The notes under the pieces: model-generated
The model's input: the letters and a program-made list of their open reading frames with translations, nothing else
Told to the model about the DNA's origin: nothing
Database searches by the model: none
In this document: piece after piece, positions 44,178 through 53,302 of the stretch
Position numbering within the stretch: the first letter of the stretch is position 1
How the letters are laid out: the number at the start of each line of letters is the position of its first letter
From: Pseudoalteromonas caenipelagi
GTDB taxonomy: Bacteria; Pseudomonadota; Gammaproteobacteria; Enterobacterales; Alteromonadaceae
Direction of reading: 5' to 3'
Assembly (NCBI RefSeq): GCF_013140855.1
Contig: NZ_JABBPG010000008.1
Coordinates: 164,324-228,323, forward strand
Length of the DNA: 64,000 nucleotides
Position numbers and translations under genes: made by a program

Positions 44178-44202
44178 TGCTCACACCGGCGCGCTGTGAG
44201 CA
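44178..44202 (-). terminator. Hairpin after the esterase gene
   Basis: TGCTCACA (44178-44185) pairs perfectly with TGTGAGCA (44195-44202), seven bases downstream of the reverse-strand esterase stop. There is no clear T-run, so it may only be a weak or rho-assisted terminator. Confidence 0.45.
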
Positions 44203-44208
44203 CATTGA

Positions 44209-45021
44209 CTACTGATAATTGATAGTATTAAACGCGTCGTATACTGCCAAATGTAACGTATCACCATGACTAAGCTGTGAAAACTGATTAAACTTGAGCT
44301 GTGTTTTATCTTTTAGCTTAGGCAATATTTTTTGATAAAGTGCTTTTGCTACACGTTCCATAATCTCGCCTTCTTTACCTACACCAATATAAACAGATTG
44401 TGGAAAGTGTGTGGGTTCAAACTTGCTGGCAAGTAATGACTCATCATCCCACCAAAGGCTTGGGCTGATGATCACATAATGCTCAAACATCGTCGTGTGG
44501 TTAAATAAAATTTCGCTTGCTAACAGTCCCCCTAAAGATTGCCCGATGAGAGTAGACGTTGAGTTAGTTCGATATTGCTTATTTACCAAAGGGCGGAGTT
44601 CTTCGTCTAAGAATCGGATAAAGTTTTTGGCTCCACCATGTGTGGGCAGCTCTTTTTTATCCAGTGCGTTATTACTTGGGGTAGTGAAATCATGTTTTCT
44701 ATCGAGGTTACTTATCCCTACAACAATACTCTTGGGTAAAATATTCAACCAAGGGAAATTAGTAAACTGTACTAACCCTGCAATATGAATAAAATCTTCA
44801 TCCTTAGAGCCATCAAGTAAGTAGATAACAGGATACCTTAGACTTTGATTTGCATCGTAACCATTTGGTAAATAAACGTTAATTAAACGAGACTGCTTTA
44901 ATACTTTCGATTCAAATGCAACGGAGTGTGCAAATTCAAAAGGCTTAATAGTAACATTGTCATTTGCTATGACAGAAAAAGCCATGATAAGGCTTATAAA
45001 CTTAATGATTGTTCTGGCCAT
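44209..45021 (-). CDS. Secreted alpha/beta-hydrolase of the esterase D / IroE type
   Basis: The 270-residue product has a Sec-like N-terminus (MARTIIKFISLIMAFSVIAND) and an esterase D-like hydrolase fold: INVYLPNGYDANQSLRYPVIYLLDG, the nucleophile Ser in LIGQSLGGLLASEIL, ISPSLWWDDESLL and a late His (SHGDTLHLA). The family includes ferric-siderophore ester hydrolases and carboxylesterases; the actual substrate cannot be read from sequence. AAGGAG lies before ATG 45021. There are no siderophore genes nearby. Confidence 0.85.
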   Translation of the reverse strand: MARTIIKFISLIMAFSVIANDNVTIKPFEFAHSVAFESKVLKQSRLINVYLPNGYDANQSLRYPVIYLLDGSKDEDFIHIAGLVQFTNFPWLNILPKSIVVGISNLDRKHDFTTPSNNALDKKELPTHGGAKNFIRFLDEELRPLVNKQYRTNSTSTLIGQSLGGLLASEILFNHTTMFEHYVIISPSLWWDDESLLASKFEPTHFPQSVYIGVGKEGEIMERVAKALYQKILPKLKDKTQLKFNQFSQLSHGDTLHLAVYDAFNTINYQ

Positions 45022-45377
45022 GCTTGCTCCTTGCGCAGCGGGAATTTTGTTCTGCTTCGGAATGATAAAAAAAGCGCACTGCTTTGTATAGTAATAGTGA
45101 ATTTAGTTTCTCAGTCTTATTTCGTATTCTTTTATTGGCAATAGTTTGGCGTATTTTCTGATAACTACCAAGCAAATGTTTTTATTAAAAAAATCATATT
45201 TATCTCGCTTGCCGTTGGTTTTATTAATGATATCTTACAATTTATACCCATATAAAATATAGGTGTATTGTCGGGGGGGGGTTAATGTTATTCAGATAAA
45301 CACAATGTATAGAATAAATAATCTAAACATAATGAGGTGTTTACCGAATAAGCAAATTTAATACAAAAGGATTAATA
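45022..45377. other. Divergent promoter region with G9 tract
   Basis: About 356 bases of AT-rich sequence lie between the divergent esterase and beta-helix genes. The only unusual element is a run of nine G at 45273-45281, described separately. No other repeat or hairpin was seen. Confidence 0.5.
45273..45281 (+). repeat. Homopolymer G9 tract upstream of a surface-protein gene
   Basis: Nine consecutive G lie 96 bases before ATG 45378, inside AT-rich promoter-like DNA. Such tracts are prone to slipped-strand length change, which in other bacteria shifts promoter spacing. No variation can be seen in one sequence. Confidence 0.6.
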
Positions 45378-48300
45378 ATGGCTTTATCTAAACCTCAACT
45401 GGCACTTTTAGCAACCAGCCTTGTTTGTCTGCCGCTAACAAGCGCCGCTCAGATGTACCGCGTGACTTTTAGCGGTTACGTCAGTGAAGTAAATGACCCA
45501 CATCAGCTGGTTACTAATACGATTAAACAAGGTGGTGCCATCTCAGGTGAATATTGGTATGACGACCAAATGCATGATTTGAGTGAACATCCAAATTACA
45601 CGGCGCAATCTAATTCTGCAGGTATTCGTTACCAAGCCACAGTGGATGGCTTAAGTCTAAACATGGATAAACAGAACCCATCACTTAGAGTTGTTATTGA
45701 ACCTGAACACGCTGGCTCATATTTAATTATGCCCGATAATATTGCGGCTAATAACCAGCTCTGTGTGCGCACAAGTGATTTGTATATGGAGTTTGAAGCC
45801 AATAATAACCCAGTAGGTAGTACATTACTTGAACCGACATTTGAGCAATGGATGTCGCATACCTTTTATATGCGTTTATTTGACCAGTCAGTCCCTGGTA
45901 GTGAGATAAACAATACGCGTGTTGAGGGTGTGATCACAGCCTTAAAAACTCAGTCCCTATGTACAGCATCGAATACCGTGACATTGAGCGATAATGAGAG
46001 GGTTACCGTTGATGGTCGCCTCGCAAGCGTAAACGGCCAAGGCAATGAGCAGCTTAACCCGTCAGAACTACTGACTCCTGGTGCGGTATTGTGTGTTAAA
46101 GGTGCGCCCAGTGGTGCAAGTAATGAGTTAAGAATTGAAAACGTAGCTGGCAGTGCCGATGCGCCAATTACGCTCATCAATACGGGCGGTCAGGTTGTTT
46201 TCAAAAACCGTGATAGCAGTGGTTATATTGATACCGCGTTTGAGGTGTTAAATAGTCAGCATTTACGGATCACGGGCTCTGGTAATCAGGCATATCAATA
46301 TGGTTTTACAGTCGATGGTCGTGTCGGAACAATCCGCAAAGGCGTGAGTTATTATAAACGCAGCAGCGATATAGAGCTGGATCATTTTGAGGTTGGCTAT
46401 ACGTCTCAATCAGGCGTTAATTTAAAGACCTTTAGCAATTGCTCTGATGGCTCAGTCCCTGCGCGCTATGCAGAACAAAATGAAACGCCACAGTTTTATG
46501 ATGCTTACAATGAACCGTTAGTATTACACGACACGCCTGAGCAGTATCAAAAAGAGCATATGCACGATTACAATAATGACGGTGTGATAGATCAGCTTGA
46601 CGCAAGCGGTCGCAGCGAGATGGTTTTTTACAATGCGAGTATCCATCACAATTATATTCATCATACGGGTACTGAGGGGATGTATATTGGCTCCAATGGG
46701 GGCTACCGATTGTATAAACCCACAGAACACCCTGATCCATTTCATTTGCCGGGTTCAGGTATGGGCGGTAATGAGAGAAGAATTTGCCAATATTACCAAG
46801 CACCTGATAAACAACAGCAAGTTGCCTTTGGTGATTATAACGAGCCAATGGCTGGTCAGTTGGTTGGAGTAAAAATTTATAGTAATCTGGTGGATAGGAC
46901 TGGTTGGGATTCGATCAATGTAAAATCGAGTGCAGTATCGTGTGAGATATTCGATAACCATGTCACTCACTTTTCGACTAAAAACTATCATCGCGACCAA
47001 ATTGGCGCAATTAGCCTGCAAACAAATACAGAGTGTGATGTTTATCGCAATACGCTTGAAGGAGGTGATGAGGGCGGATATGGCTTAGGAATACATGCGC
47101 CAAATCTTGGCGGTGTAATTGCTAACAACGTCATTAAAGGCGCGGGGAAAGGCGGTCGAGATGGCAAAGAAGCGGCTATTCAAGTGCGTTTTAATACTGA
47201 TGATGATCATCATAAAATGTATGACGAGTACGATCAGCATATCCCATGGCAACAGATTTATGCGGGCAAATCTCATCATGTGATCAACAACACCATCATC
47301 GATGCAGTTAAAGAGAGTGTTGATTTTAGAATGCTCCGAGAAACGCATTCGATCGCCAATAACCTAATTATTCCAGCTGATACGCCGATGGATGTAGAGG
47401 GTGACGTAGTGGTTGTGAGTAACTTTAATACTTCATCGACTGTACTTGAAGGAACTACCAGCCTACCTTACGCCCTCGCCAGTGGCACAGCTGCTGTAAA
47501 TACCGGCACCGATATGCCTAATGATTTTGGTATTGATGGCACTCGACTTACGAAAGACTTAGTTAATATTATCAGACCTTTGCAAGGTGCCTATGATATC
47601 GGTGCACTTGAGTATGTAACGTTAAGGGTGTTAGCCAATAGTGGTGGGCGTGTAGTGAGTAACCCTAATGGTATTGAATGTCCGACAACCTGTGGACATG
47701 CTTTTGCTGAGGATCAATTGATCACGTTATTCGCGATTGCAGACAGTGACCATGATTTTATGGGTTGGGAAGGGTGCGACCAGATTGTCGACGGTCGTTG
47801 CGAAGTGACAGGGCATAAAATAGTAACGGCTAATTTTGCCCCTAAATTTGTCAGGATCAGTACTTTTGCCAATGAAAATGGTGACATTACTCCAAATGGT
47901 CCAATCTCTGTTGCTCGCACAGCACAGCAAGTGGTTACTATGGTGCCAGCTCCGTTACACAAAGTAGTGTCATTAAGTGTTGATGGCGAATCTGTCGAAC
48001 CTGCACAGCAATATACTTTTGATAACTTAACAGCGCATCACGTTATTGAAGCTCGTTTTGGTTTTGACCAAAGTTATGCACACTTGGTGTCACTACAACT
48101 TGATGAAACGTCGGGTAATGTTGCTGTAAATAGCGGTACTCTAACGGATGTAAATGGCATAGTTGGGGGAGCCACGTGGACCGCGGACGGCTATCAACAA
48201 GGCGCCTTACACTTTGATGGTGATGACTATGTCAACTTAGGCAGCCATGAGCTGATGGATGTGAACCCAGCACAGCATAGCTTTACAGCTACATTATGGT

Positions 48301-48719
48301 TTAGAACCACACAAAGTGGTGCTTTGATCTCTAAAGTTAAAAACTCAACTTCAGATGTTCAGTTTTATCTTTTTGCAGGAAGCAATGGGGCGCTGTATAG
48401 CAGGGTTGGCCTTGAGGGAAATGCTTATAGAACCATTCGTAGCGATAAAAACATCATTGATGATGGTCAATGGCACTTTGCCGCTTTGGTTAATGATCAC
48501 ACAAAGAACGAGTTTACGTTATATCTTGATGGTCAAAAATTAGGCTCCAAGTTATCAGGTTTGATGCCAAGTAATGGTATGGACATCTTGATAGGTGCAA
48601 GACGCGATGGCGATAACCAGAGCATGAGTAATCACTTTGATGGTGATATCGACAATGTCGGCTTTTATAAAAAGGCGCTAACAAACGCCGAAGTGCAGGC
48701 TCTTTTCACTGGTAACTAA
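45378..48719 (+). CDS. Secreted beta-helix protein with bacterial-repeat and LamG domains
   Basis: A 1113-residue protein. A signal peptide (MALSKPQLALLATSLVCLPL, then TSAAQ) precedes an N-terminal domain (25-190) of unknown type. Residues about 200-740 are a right-handed parallel beta-helix with repeated short strands (YNASIHHNYIHHTGTEGMYI, IYSNLVDRTGWDSINV, IANNVIKGAGKGG) as in pectate-lyase-like glycan-active enzymes, plus a Ca-loop DYNNDGVID. Then comes a bacterial-repeat module (745-800, GRVVSNPNGIECPTTC) and a second similar one, and a C-terminal LamG/concanavalin-like domain (about 915-1110, WHFAALVNDH, DIDNVGFYKKALTNAEVQ). Probably acts on polysaccharide; no catalytic residues could be assigned. 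AAAGGA precedes the start and a strong terminator follows. Confidence 0.8.
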   Translation: MALSKPQLALLATSLVCLPLTSAAQMYRVTFSGYVSEVNDPHQLVTNTIKQGGAISGEYWYDDQMHDLSEHPNYTAQSNSAGIRYQATVDGLSLNMDKQNPSLRVVIEPEHAGSYLIMPDNIAANNQLCVRTSDLYMEFEANNNPVGSTLLEPTFEQWMSHTFYMRLFDQSVPGSEINNTRVEGVITALKTQSLCTASNTVTLSDNERVTVDGRLASVNGQGNEQLNPSELLTPGAVLCVKGAPSGASNELRIENVAGSADAPITLINTGGQVVFKNRDSSGYIDTAFEVLNSQHLRITGSGNQAYQYGFTVDGRVGTIRKGVSYYKRSSDIELDHFEVGYTSQSGVNLKTFSNCSDGSVPARYAEQNETPQFYDAYNEPLVLHDTPEQYQKEHMHDYNNDGVIDQLDASGRSEMVFYNASIHHNYIHHTGTEGMYIGSNGGYRLYKPTEHPDPFHLPGSGMGGNERRICQYYQAPDKQQQVAFGDYNEPMAGQLVGVKIYSNLVDRTGWDSINVKSSAVSCEIFDNHVTHFSTKNYHRDQIGAISLQTNTECDVYRNTLEGGDEGGYGLGIHAPNLGGVIANNVIKGAGKGGRDGKEAAIQVRFNTDDDHHKMYDEYDQHIPWQQIYAGKSHHVINNTIIDAVKESVDFRMLRETHSIANNLIIPADTPMDVEGDVVVVSNFNTSSTVLEGTTSLPYALASGTAAVNTGTDMPNDFGIDGTRLTKDLVNIIRPLQGAYDIGALEYVTLRVLANSGGRVVSNPNGIECPTTCGHAFAEDQLITLFAIADSDHDFMGWEGCDQIVDGRCEVTGHKIVTANFAPKFVRISTFANENGDITPNGPISVARTAQQVVTMVPAPLHKVVSLSVDGESVEPAQQYTFDNLTAHHVIEARFGFDQSYAHLVSLQLDETSGNVAVNSGTLTDVNGIVGGATWTADGYQQGALHFDGDDYVNLGSHELMDVNPAQHSFTATLWFRTTQSGALISKVKNSTSDVQFYLFAGSNGALYSRVGLEGNAYRTIRSDKNIIDDGQWHFAALVNDHTKNEFTLYLDGQKLGSKLSGLMPSNGMDILIGARRDGDNQSMSNHFDGDIDNVGFYKKALTNAEVQALFTGN

Positions 48720-48727
48720 TCGAAACA

Positions 48728-48762
48728 GACAAAGCCAGTGTTGCTCTGGCTTTGTCTTTTTT
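48728..48762 (+). terminator. Strong rho-independent terminator
   Basis: GACAAAGCCAG (48728-48738) pairs perfectly with CTGGCTTTGTC (48746-48756) and is followed by six T. It closes the beta-helix gene. Confidence 0.92.
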
Positions 48763-48912
48763 CTTGCTTGCCACGCGAGCCCTTGGTCATAGGGCTTGCG
48801 ACTTGCGTTTAAATTAAAGCCTTCTTCTTTATTTCATAAAAGCAATACATTTCATTGTGTTGTAGCAATTCCTGCTCGCTAAATATACTTTTTAATAAAA
48901 TTGTTTACCTAC

Positions 48913-48975
48913 GGTTATGTTCATTTATGTCTTGTTATGTATACTAACCATAATAGTGCATAAACGGCCATAACC
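48913..48975. promoter_or_regulatory. Long imperfect inverted repeat before the AAA ATPase gene
   Basis: GGTTATGTTCATTTATG (48913-48929) is matched in inverted form at 48959-48975 with 14 of 17 positions pairing, and smaller TTATG/CATAA repeats lie between. It ends 17 bases before ATG 48992, so an operator or cruciform-type site is plausible. Confidence 0.5.
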
Positions 48976-48991
48976 AGCAGGGTGGGAAGTT

Positions 48992-50104
48992 ATGAAAAAG
49001 GTAAATTGGCATTTTCAGCGTAAAACATTAGCCGAATCATATTTACAAACTGTGTATCAAGGTGCGATGAGTCGTATTGCTTTATTAGACGTGCGGCGCA
49101 CAGGCAAAACAACGTTTTTACTTAAGGATCTATATCCAATAGCCTTGGAAAATGGTTTTATCCCCGTTTATATCAATCTTTGGGGAGAGCCTGATAGCCC
49201 AACGCTTGCTATTACTCAGGCTCTGAATAATACCCTGAATGCACTTAATGAGACGGTTACAGGAAAGCTCAGCGAACTTGCTAATAGCGAGATAAAAAAG
49301 TTAGAGGTGGGCAACAATGTGTTTGGCAAAGCAACCATTGAATTCAGTGATAAAAATGCACATAAGCCCAGCGAATCTGAACTTTTTAAAATAGGTCAAT
49401 TAGTCGAAGCATTATTCAATAAATGTGGTGATAAGGCCTTGATCATCATCGATGAGATTCAACACCTAGCTTCATCAGAGAAGTTTTTAAGCGTGCAGCA
49501 TGCACTGCGCACTGCGCTTGATACTTATAGTGATATTTGTGTGGTGTTCGCAGGCTCTAGCCGTTCGGGTGTCAATGCAATGTTTTCTGATAAAGATAAG
49601 CCCTTTTATGATTCGGCATTTATGATTGATTTTCCTCGTTTGGGCGAAGAGTTTGTAAGGCACTGTTGTGACACGCTAAGAGAACATTTTGACTTAAATT
49701 ACGACGCACTTGCCGTTAATGCGTTTTATGAAGAAATAGATAAGTCGCCATTTTGGATGATGAAGTTGATGACCTACTTAATGGCTCATAAGGCATCTTT
49801 AACTGAGGGCACAGATTATATCAAAGCGTTGATGATCCAAGATGGTGATTTTGAGGGGCTTAAAAAACGTTTAAGAGATTTAGATATCGAAATACTCAGA
49901 TTGATCAGACAAGAAAAAACAGCATTATATAGCGCTCAGGTCGTGGAGGAACTTTCAAAAACAGTGGCGTCAGAGGTGACGACTTCAGCGATTCAAACCA
50001 GCGTAAAAAAACTCAAAGGAATGGAAATTATCTCTCAATATGCAGACAAATATTATATTGAATCTCCAGGATTTATCAGATATTTAGAGGCTAACAGCCC
50101 CTAA
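48992..50104 (+). CDS. Solitary AAA-type ATPase with C-terminal winged helix
   Basis: A 370-residue soluble protein. The P-loop reads ALLDVRRTGKTTFLLKDL, an unusual Walker A lacking the first Gly, and Walker B is KALIIIDEIQHLAS, followed by a sensor-1-like VVFAGSSRSGVNAMF. Residues 285-365 look like a winged helix (RLIRQEKTALYSAQVVEELSKT). The organisation matches the small COG1672-like ATPases of archaeal/bacterial type and the ATPase part of STAND proteins, with no effector or sensor domain. GGGAAG lies before the ATG. It has no operon partner and is flanked by unrelated genes; function is unknown. Confidence 0.75.
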   Translation: MKKVNWHFQRKTLAESYLQTVYQGAMSRIALLDVRRTGKTTFLLKDLYPIALENGFIPVYINLWGEPDSPTLAITQALNNTLNALNETVTGKLSELANSEIKKLEVGNNVFGKATIEFSDKNAHKPSESELFKIGQLVEALFNKCGDKALIIIDEIQHLASSEKFLSVQHALRTALDTYSDICVVFAGSSRSGVNAMFSDKDKPFYDSAFMIDFPRLGEEFVRHCCDTLREHFDLNYDALAVNAFYEEIDKSPFWMMKLMTYLMAHKASLTEGTDYIKALMIQDGDFEGLKKRLRDLDIEILRLIRQEKTALYSAQVVEELSKTVASEVTTSAIQTSVKKLKGMEIISQYADKYYIESPGFIRYLEANSP

Positions 50105-50121
50105 ATATCCTGATATTAACT

Positions 50122-51450
50122 TTAAGCTTGTGTCGATGTAGGCGTAACGGGGTGGGTGTGCATATCAATGTCATCACCCAATAAGCGATTCATAACAACA
50201 CAAGCTGTTAAGTCACCCGTGACATTGAGCACGGTTCTACACATATCCAAGATACGGTCGACCCCCAGTATAAGCGCAATGCCGCCAGCTGGGATCCCAA
50301 AGTTAGCAAGCACAGATGCTAAAATAACAATACCGACCCCTGGTGTACTGGGAGAGCCGATTGAGGCCCCCACCGTTGTCAATATAAGTAAGATGATTTG
50401 ATTATCTGACAGTTGCACACCAAATACTTGGGTAAGAAAAATCGCAGCAATAACTTGATATAGCGCGGTCCCATCCATATTGATAGTGGCGCCTAAAGGT
50501 ATGATAAATTGTGAGATGGGTTTTTTAACACCTAACTCTATCTCAGCCGTTCGCATCGAAAGCGGCATAACTGCGGCAGAGCTTGAGGTTGAAAACGCCA
50601 ACAGTTGGGCACTTCTTATGGCACTTAAAAACTTGAATGGCGAGACTTTGCCCAGCACCTTTGCTATCAAAAGATAGACGAGTAGCAGTATCAGTAAGCC
50701 AATAAGAACGGTGCCGACATAAGCCGATACCCCTATGAGTGCGTCAATACCAATTCTAATTGTAATGTCACACAGCAAACCAAATACCGCCAATGGAGCC
50801 AAAAACATGGCCCAGTTTACAATGCGCAGTGACAGAGATTGTGCAGCTTGCGTTATTTCAAGAAGTAGCGTTTTTTGTTTGATTGATAACGTAGTTAAAG
50901 CAATACCAATAAAACAAGCGTACATGACTACCGCAAACATATCTTTATCTAGCGTAGAGCGAGTTATGTTCTCTGGAATGATTGAAACGACTCGATCAGG
51001 GAGAGTCTTGGTTTCTATTTGACTTATTTGCACGTCATTGGTTTGTGAATTAAGGCTGGTAAGTAACTGGTTATCAACATAGTTACCCGGCTCCATAATC
51101 GTGACGACCAATAATCCAATGAGGACAGCAACAAAAGTGGTGAGTACAAAATATGGGAATATTCTGATCCCAACCTTTTTTAAGAAGCTGGTGTCTTTAT
51201 TACCCGCCACCCCCAATATGATCGACGAGAGTACGAGTGGGATCACCACCATTTGGATAAGTGCCAAAAAAACTTTACCTGGCAGCGCGACCCACTGAGC
51301 AATTTGCTCGGCAACTGGGGGACTCACAATTGCGGCACCTTTTGGTGAAAGCAGCAAACCAATACCCACACCAAGCAGCAATGCAATAATGATTTGTAAC
51401 CATAACCGTTTGCGATTTAATAAATGCTCTATTGAGAAATGCGATGTCAT
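50122..51450 (-). CDS. Dicarboxylate/amino acid:cation symporter (DAACS)
   Basis: This 442-residue inner-membrane secondary transporter carries acidic amino acids or C4-dicarboxylates with Na+ or H+. It has about eight helices and the family hallmarks: the serine-rich hairpin AFSTSSSAAVMPLSM, the NMDGTALYQ motif in TM7, and GASIGSPSTPGVG in the second hairpin. ATG 51450 follows AAGGAAAG; the longer frame to 51489 lacks a site. The exact substrate is not deducible. Convergent with the AAA ATPase gene, with only 17 bases between stops. Confidence 0.93.
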   Translation of the reverse strand: MTSHFSIEHLLNRKRLWLQIIIALLLGVGIGLLLSPKGAAIVSPPVAEQIAQWVALPGKVFLALIQMVVIPLVLSSIILGVAGNKDTSFLKKVGIRIFPYFVLTTFVAVLIGLLVVTIMEPGNYVDNQLLTSLNSQTNDVQISQIETKTLPDRVVSIIPENITRSTLDKDMFAVVMYACFIGIALTTLSIKQKTLLLEITQAAQSLSLRIVNWAMFLAPLAVFGLLCDITIRIGIDALIGVSAYVGTVLIGLLILLLVYLLIAKVLGKVSPFKFLSAIRSAQLLAFSTSSSAAVMPLSMRTAEIELGVKKPISQFIIPLGATINMDGTALYQVIAAIFLTQVFGVQLSDNQIILLILTTVGASIGSPSTPGVGIVILASVLANFGIPAGGIALILGVDRILDMCRTVLNVTGDLTACVVMNRLLGDDIDMHTHPVTPTSTQA

Positions 51451-51717
51451 GTTCTTTCCTTGTTGGAACTGAAGCTTTAACGTTAGCAAGTTTGTACAGT
51501 TGTGACTTGATGCGCATCAAGCCAAGTTTATTTGTCTGTAAAGTGTAGCTATAAAATCTTAAAAGGTGATATTAACGGAAGGTAAAATAATATTTTATTT
51601 TTGTTGTTAATTTTAATTTCTTGTATATCATTTTGTGGTTTTAATTTTTAGTGGTATTTAAAATATTAACTGCATTATTGATTTTAATTTAACTTTAACA
51701 GTAAGAGGTTTATAAAA

Positions 51718-53187
51718 ATGAAATTTTGGAAAAAGGATATTTTCCGTCATGTTGTAATGACCGTTATATTCTCAATCATATTAACGGCATGTGGCAGTAA
51801 TAAAACGGCGCAATCAAAGCAGGTAGATAAGCCGGCTGTATTAAGCAAAAATGCGATAGTTGTGGGAGCTGGTTTGGCGGGATTAACTGCGGCATATGAG
51901 TTAGAACAGCAAGGCTTTGCTGTAATCATACTAGAGGCAAGAGATAGGATTGGTGGGCGAGTCGCAACGATAGAAATGGGCACTCAAACCGGTGAGATAG
52001 GCGGCGAGCTTATTGACGGTGAAACAGTCCACAAGGAACTACACCGTTATGCAACATTGTTTAATGTTGAGCTAGCAGATGTTGGCTACGACGGTGATAT
52101 TGACGAAGGGGCATACTATATAGACGGCCAATTAGTTAGCTACAAAGAGTTCGATAATAATTATGATAAAGCCGTAGTAAATGATTACCAACGCTTTAAA
52201 GACAGCATGAAACAGTTGGCGGATGCAGTGCCAGATCCAGAAAACCCAGCGCAATTACCCCAAGCTAAAGAATACGATAGAGTCACCGTACAAAGCTGGC
52301 TAAATGAATTGCAGTTACACCCAACAGCAAAGCAAATGGCCGAGCAGTTTGTACGTGGTGAGTTTGATGAACCGAGCGACCTGTCATTATTACATTTAGC
52401 ACAATATGCCAAAGTATATGAAAATGTTTCTGATGATGATGTTGAGTCTTCTAGGTTTTTAAAAGGCGGGCGGGCTATGACGCAAGCGTATAAAGATAAT
52501 ATCAATGGTGAGATTATACTTAATCAGGCGGTTACTCACATTCAGCAAGTAGAAAACAAAATAATGGTGACAACTGCAACAAATAAAAGCTATACATCTG
52601 ATGTAATAGTTGTCACTGTTCCACTGAAGGTATTAAGTAAAATAGCATTTTCTCCCGCTTTGCCAGAAGCATTAACGCAAGCTGCAGATAATATAAATTA
52701 CGGTACGCACTCTAAAGTATTATTGCGTTACAGCAAACGCTTTTGGTTAGATAAAAAATTAGGTGGCGATACCGTTGTGGCAAGTTTACCAACGGGTTGG
52801 ACATGGGAAACCACCGAGCGGCAAGGCGGTGAAGGCGGGATCCTTATAGCGTATACCTCGGGCGATTTTAGTGAAATACAAAAGCATTGGACAGATCAGC
52901 AAATTATTAATGCTCGTCTAGACGAAATAGAGCAAATGTATCCCGGTTCATCTGATTACTTTATTGAAGCCAAAGCGCAAAATTGGCTTAATGAACAATG
53001 GACGCAAGGCGGCTATTTAGCTTATGGTCCGGGTCAGGTAAGTGAATACTGGAAATTATTCTATGCGCCAGTAGGGCGAGTGTACTTTGCAGGCGAGCAT
53101 ACCGATACTTTATATCTTGGCTACATGGAAGGTGCTGTTAGAAGTGGTGTTCGGGTTGCTGAGCAGATTAAAGCGCTAGGTCTGTAG
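51718..53187 (+). CDS. Lipoprotein flavin amine oxidase
   Basis: The 489-residue FAD-dependent oxidase is anchored as a lipoprotein: signal VVMTVIFSIILTAC with Cys26 or so in the lipobox LTAC, followed by GSNK. The flavin-binding Rossmann motif AIVVGAGLAGLTAAYELEQQ and EARDRIGGRV follows directly, with the C-terminal FAGEHTD..YMEGAVRSG typical of the monoamine/polyamine oxidase family. The substrate may be an amine or amino acid; none can be named. It is unrelated to the quinone enzyme LodA known from marine bacteria. Expected outside the inner membrane; such oxidases make H2O2. Confidence 0.88.
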   Translation: MKFWKKDIFRHVVMTVIFSIILTACGSNKTAQSKQVDKPAVLSKNAIVVGAGLAGLTAAYELEQQGFAVIILEARDRIGGRVATIEMGTQTGEIGGELIDGETVHKELHRYATLFNVELADVGYDGDIDEGAYYIDGQLVSYKEFDNNYDKAVVNDYQRFKDSMKQLADAVPDPENPAQLPQAKEYDRVTVQSWLNELQLHPTAKQMAEQFVRGEFDEPSDLSLLHLAQYAKVYENVSDDDVESSRFLKGGRAMTQAYKDNINGEIILNQAVTHIQQVENKIMVTTATNKSYTSDVIVVTVPLKVLSKIAFSPALPEALTQAADNINYGTHSKVLLRYSKRFWLDKKLGGDTVVASLPTGWTWETTERQGGEGGILIAYTSGDFSEIQKHWTDQQIINARLDEIEQMYPGSSDYFIEAKAQNWLNEQWTQGGYLAYGPGQVSEYWKLFYAPVGRVYFAGEHTDTLYLGYMEGAVRSGVRVAEQIKALGL

Positions 53188-53195
53188 ATTTATTG

Positions 53196-53236
53196 AACTG
53201 CCTTTGGTCTATCTTAGCCAAAGGCAGTTGTCTTTT
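53196..53236 (+). terminator. Rho-independent terminator
   Basis: AACTGCCTTTGG (53196-53207) pairs perfectly with CCAAAGGCAGTT (53218-53229) and a T-run follows (53232-53236). It ends the amine oxidase gene. Confidence 0.9.
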
Positions 53237-53302
53237 TAGAAACATACATGCAGTATTAGTAGACCTAATGGAATTACCTTGTATACATGGACTGATTCAC
53301 AC

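Noticed and set aside
46432..46848. 138-codon antisense open frame inside the beta-helix gene
   Set aside because: It lies fully opposite a well-supported long gene and has His/Tyr/Cys-rich composition typical of a shadow frame.
48913..48975. Terminal inverted repeat of a mobile element
   Set aside because: No transposase and no matching copy after the ATPase gene were seen; an operator-like role is simpler.
51718..53187. LodA-type lysine oxidase
   Set aside because: Marine relatives are known for LodA, but this protein has a clear FAD Rossmann motif and amine-oxidase C-terminus, not the quinone-enzyme pattern.
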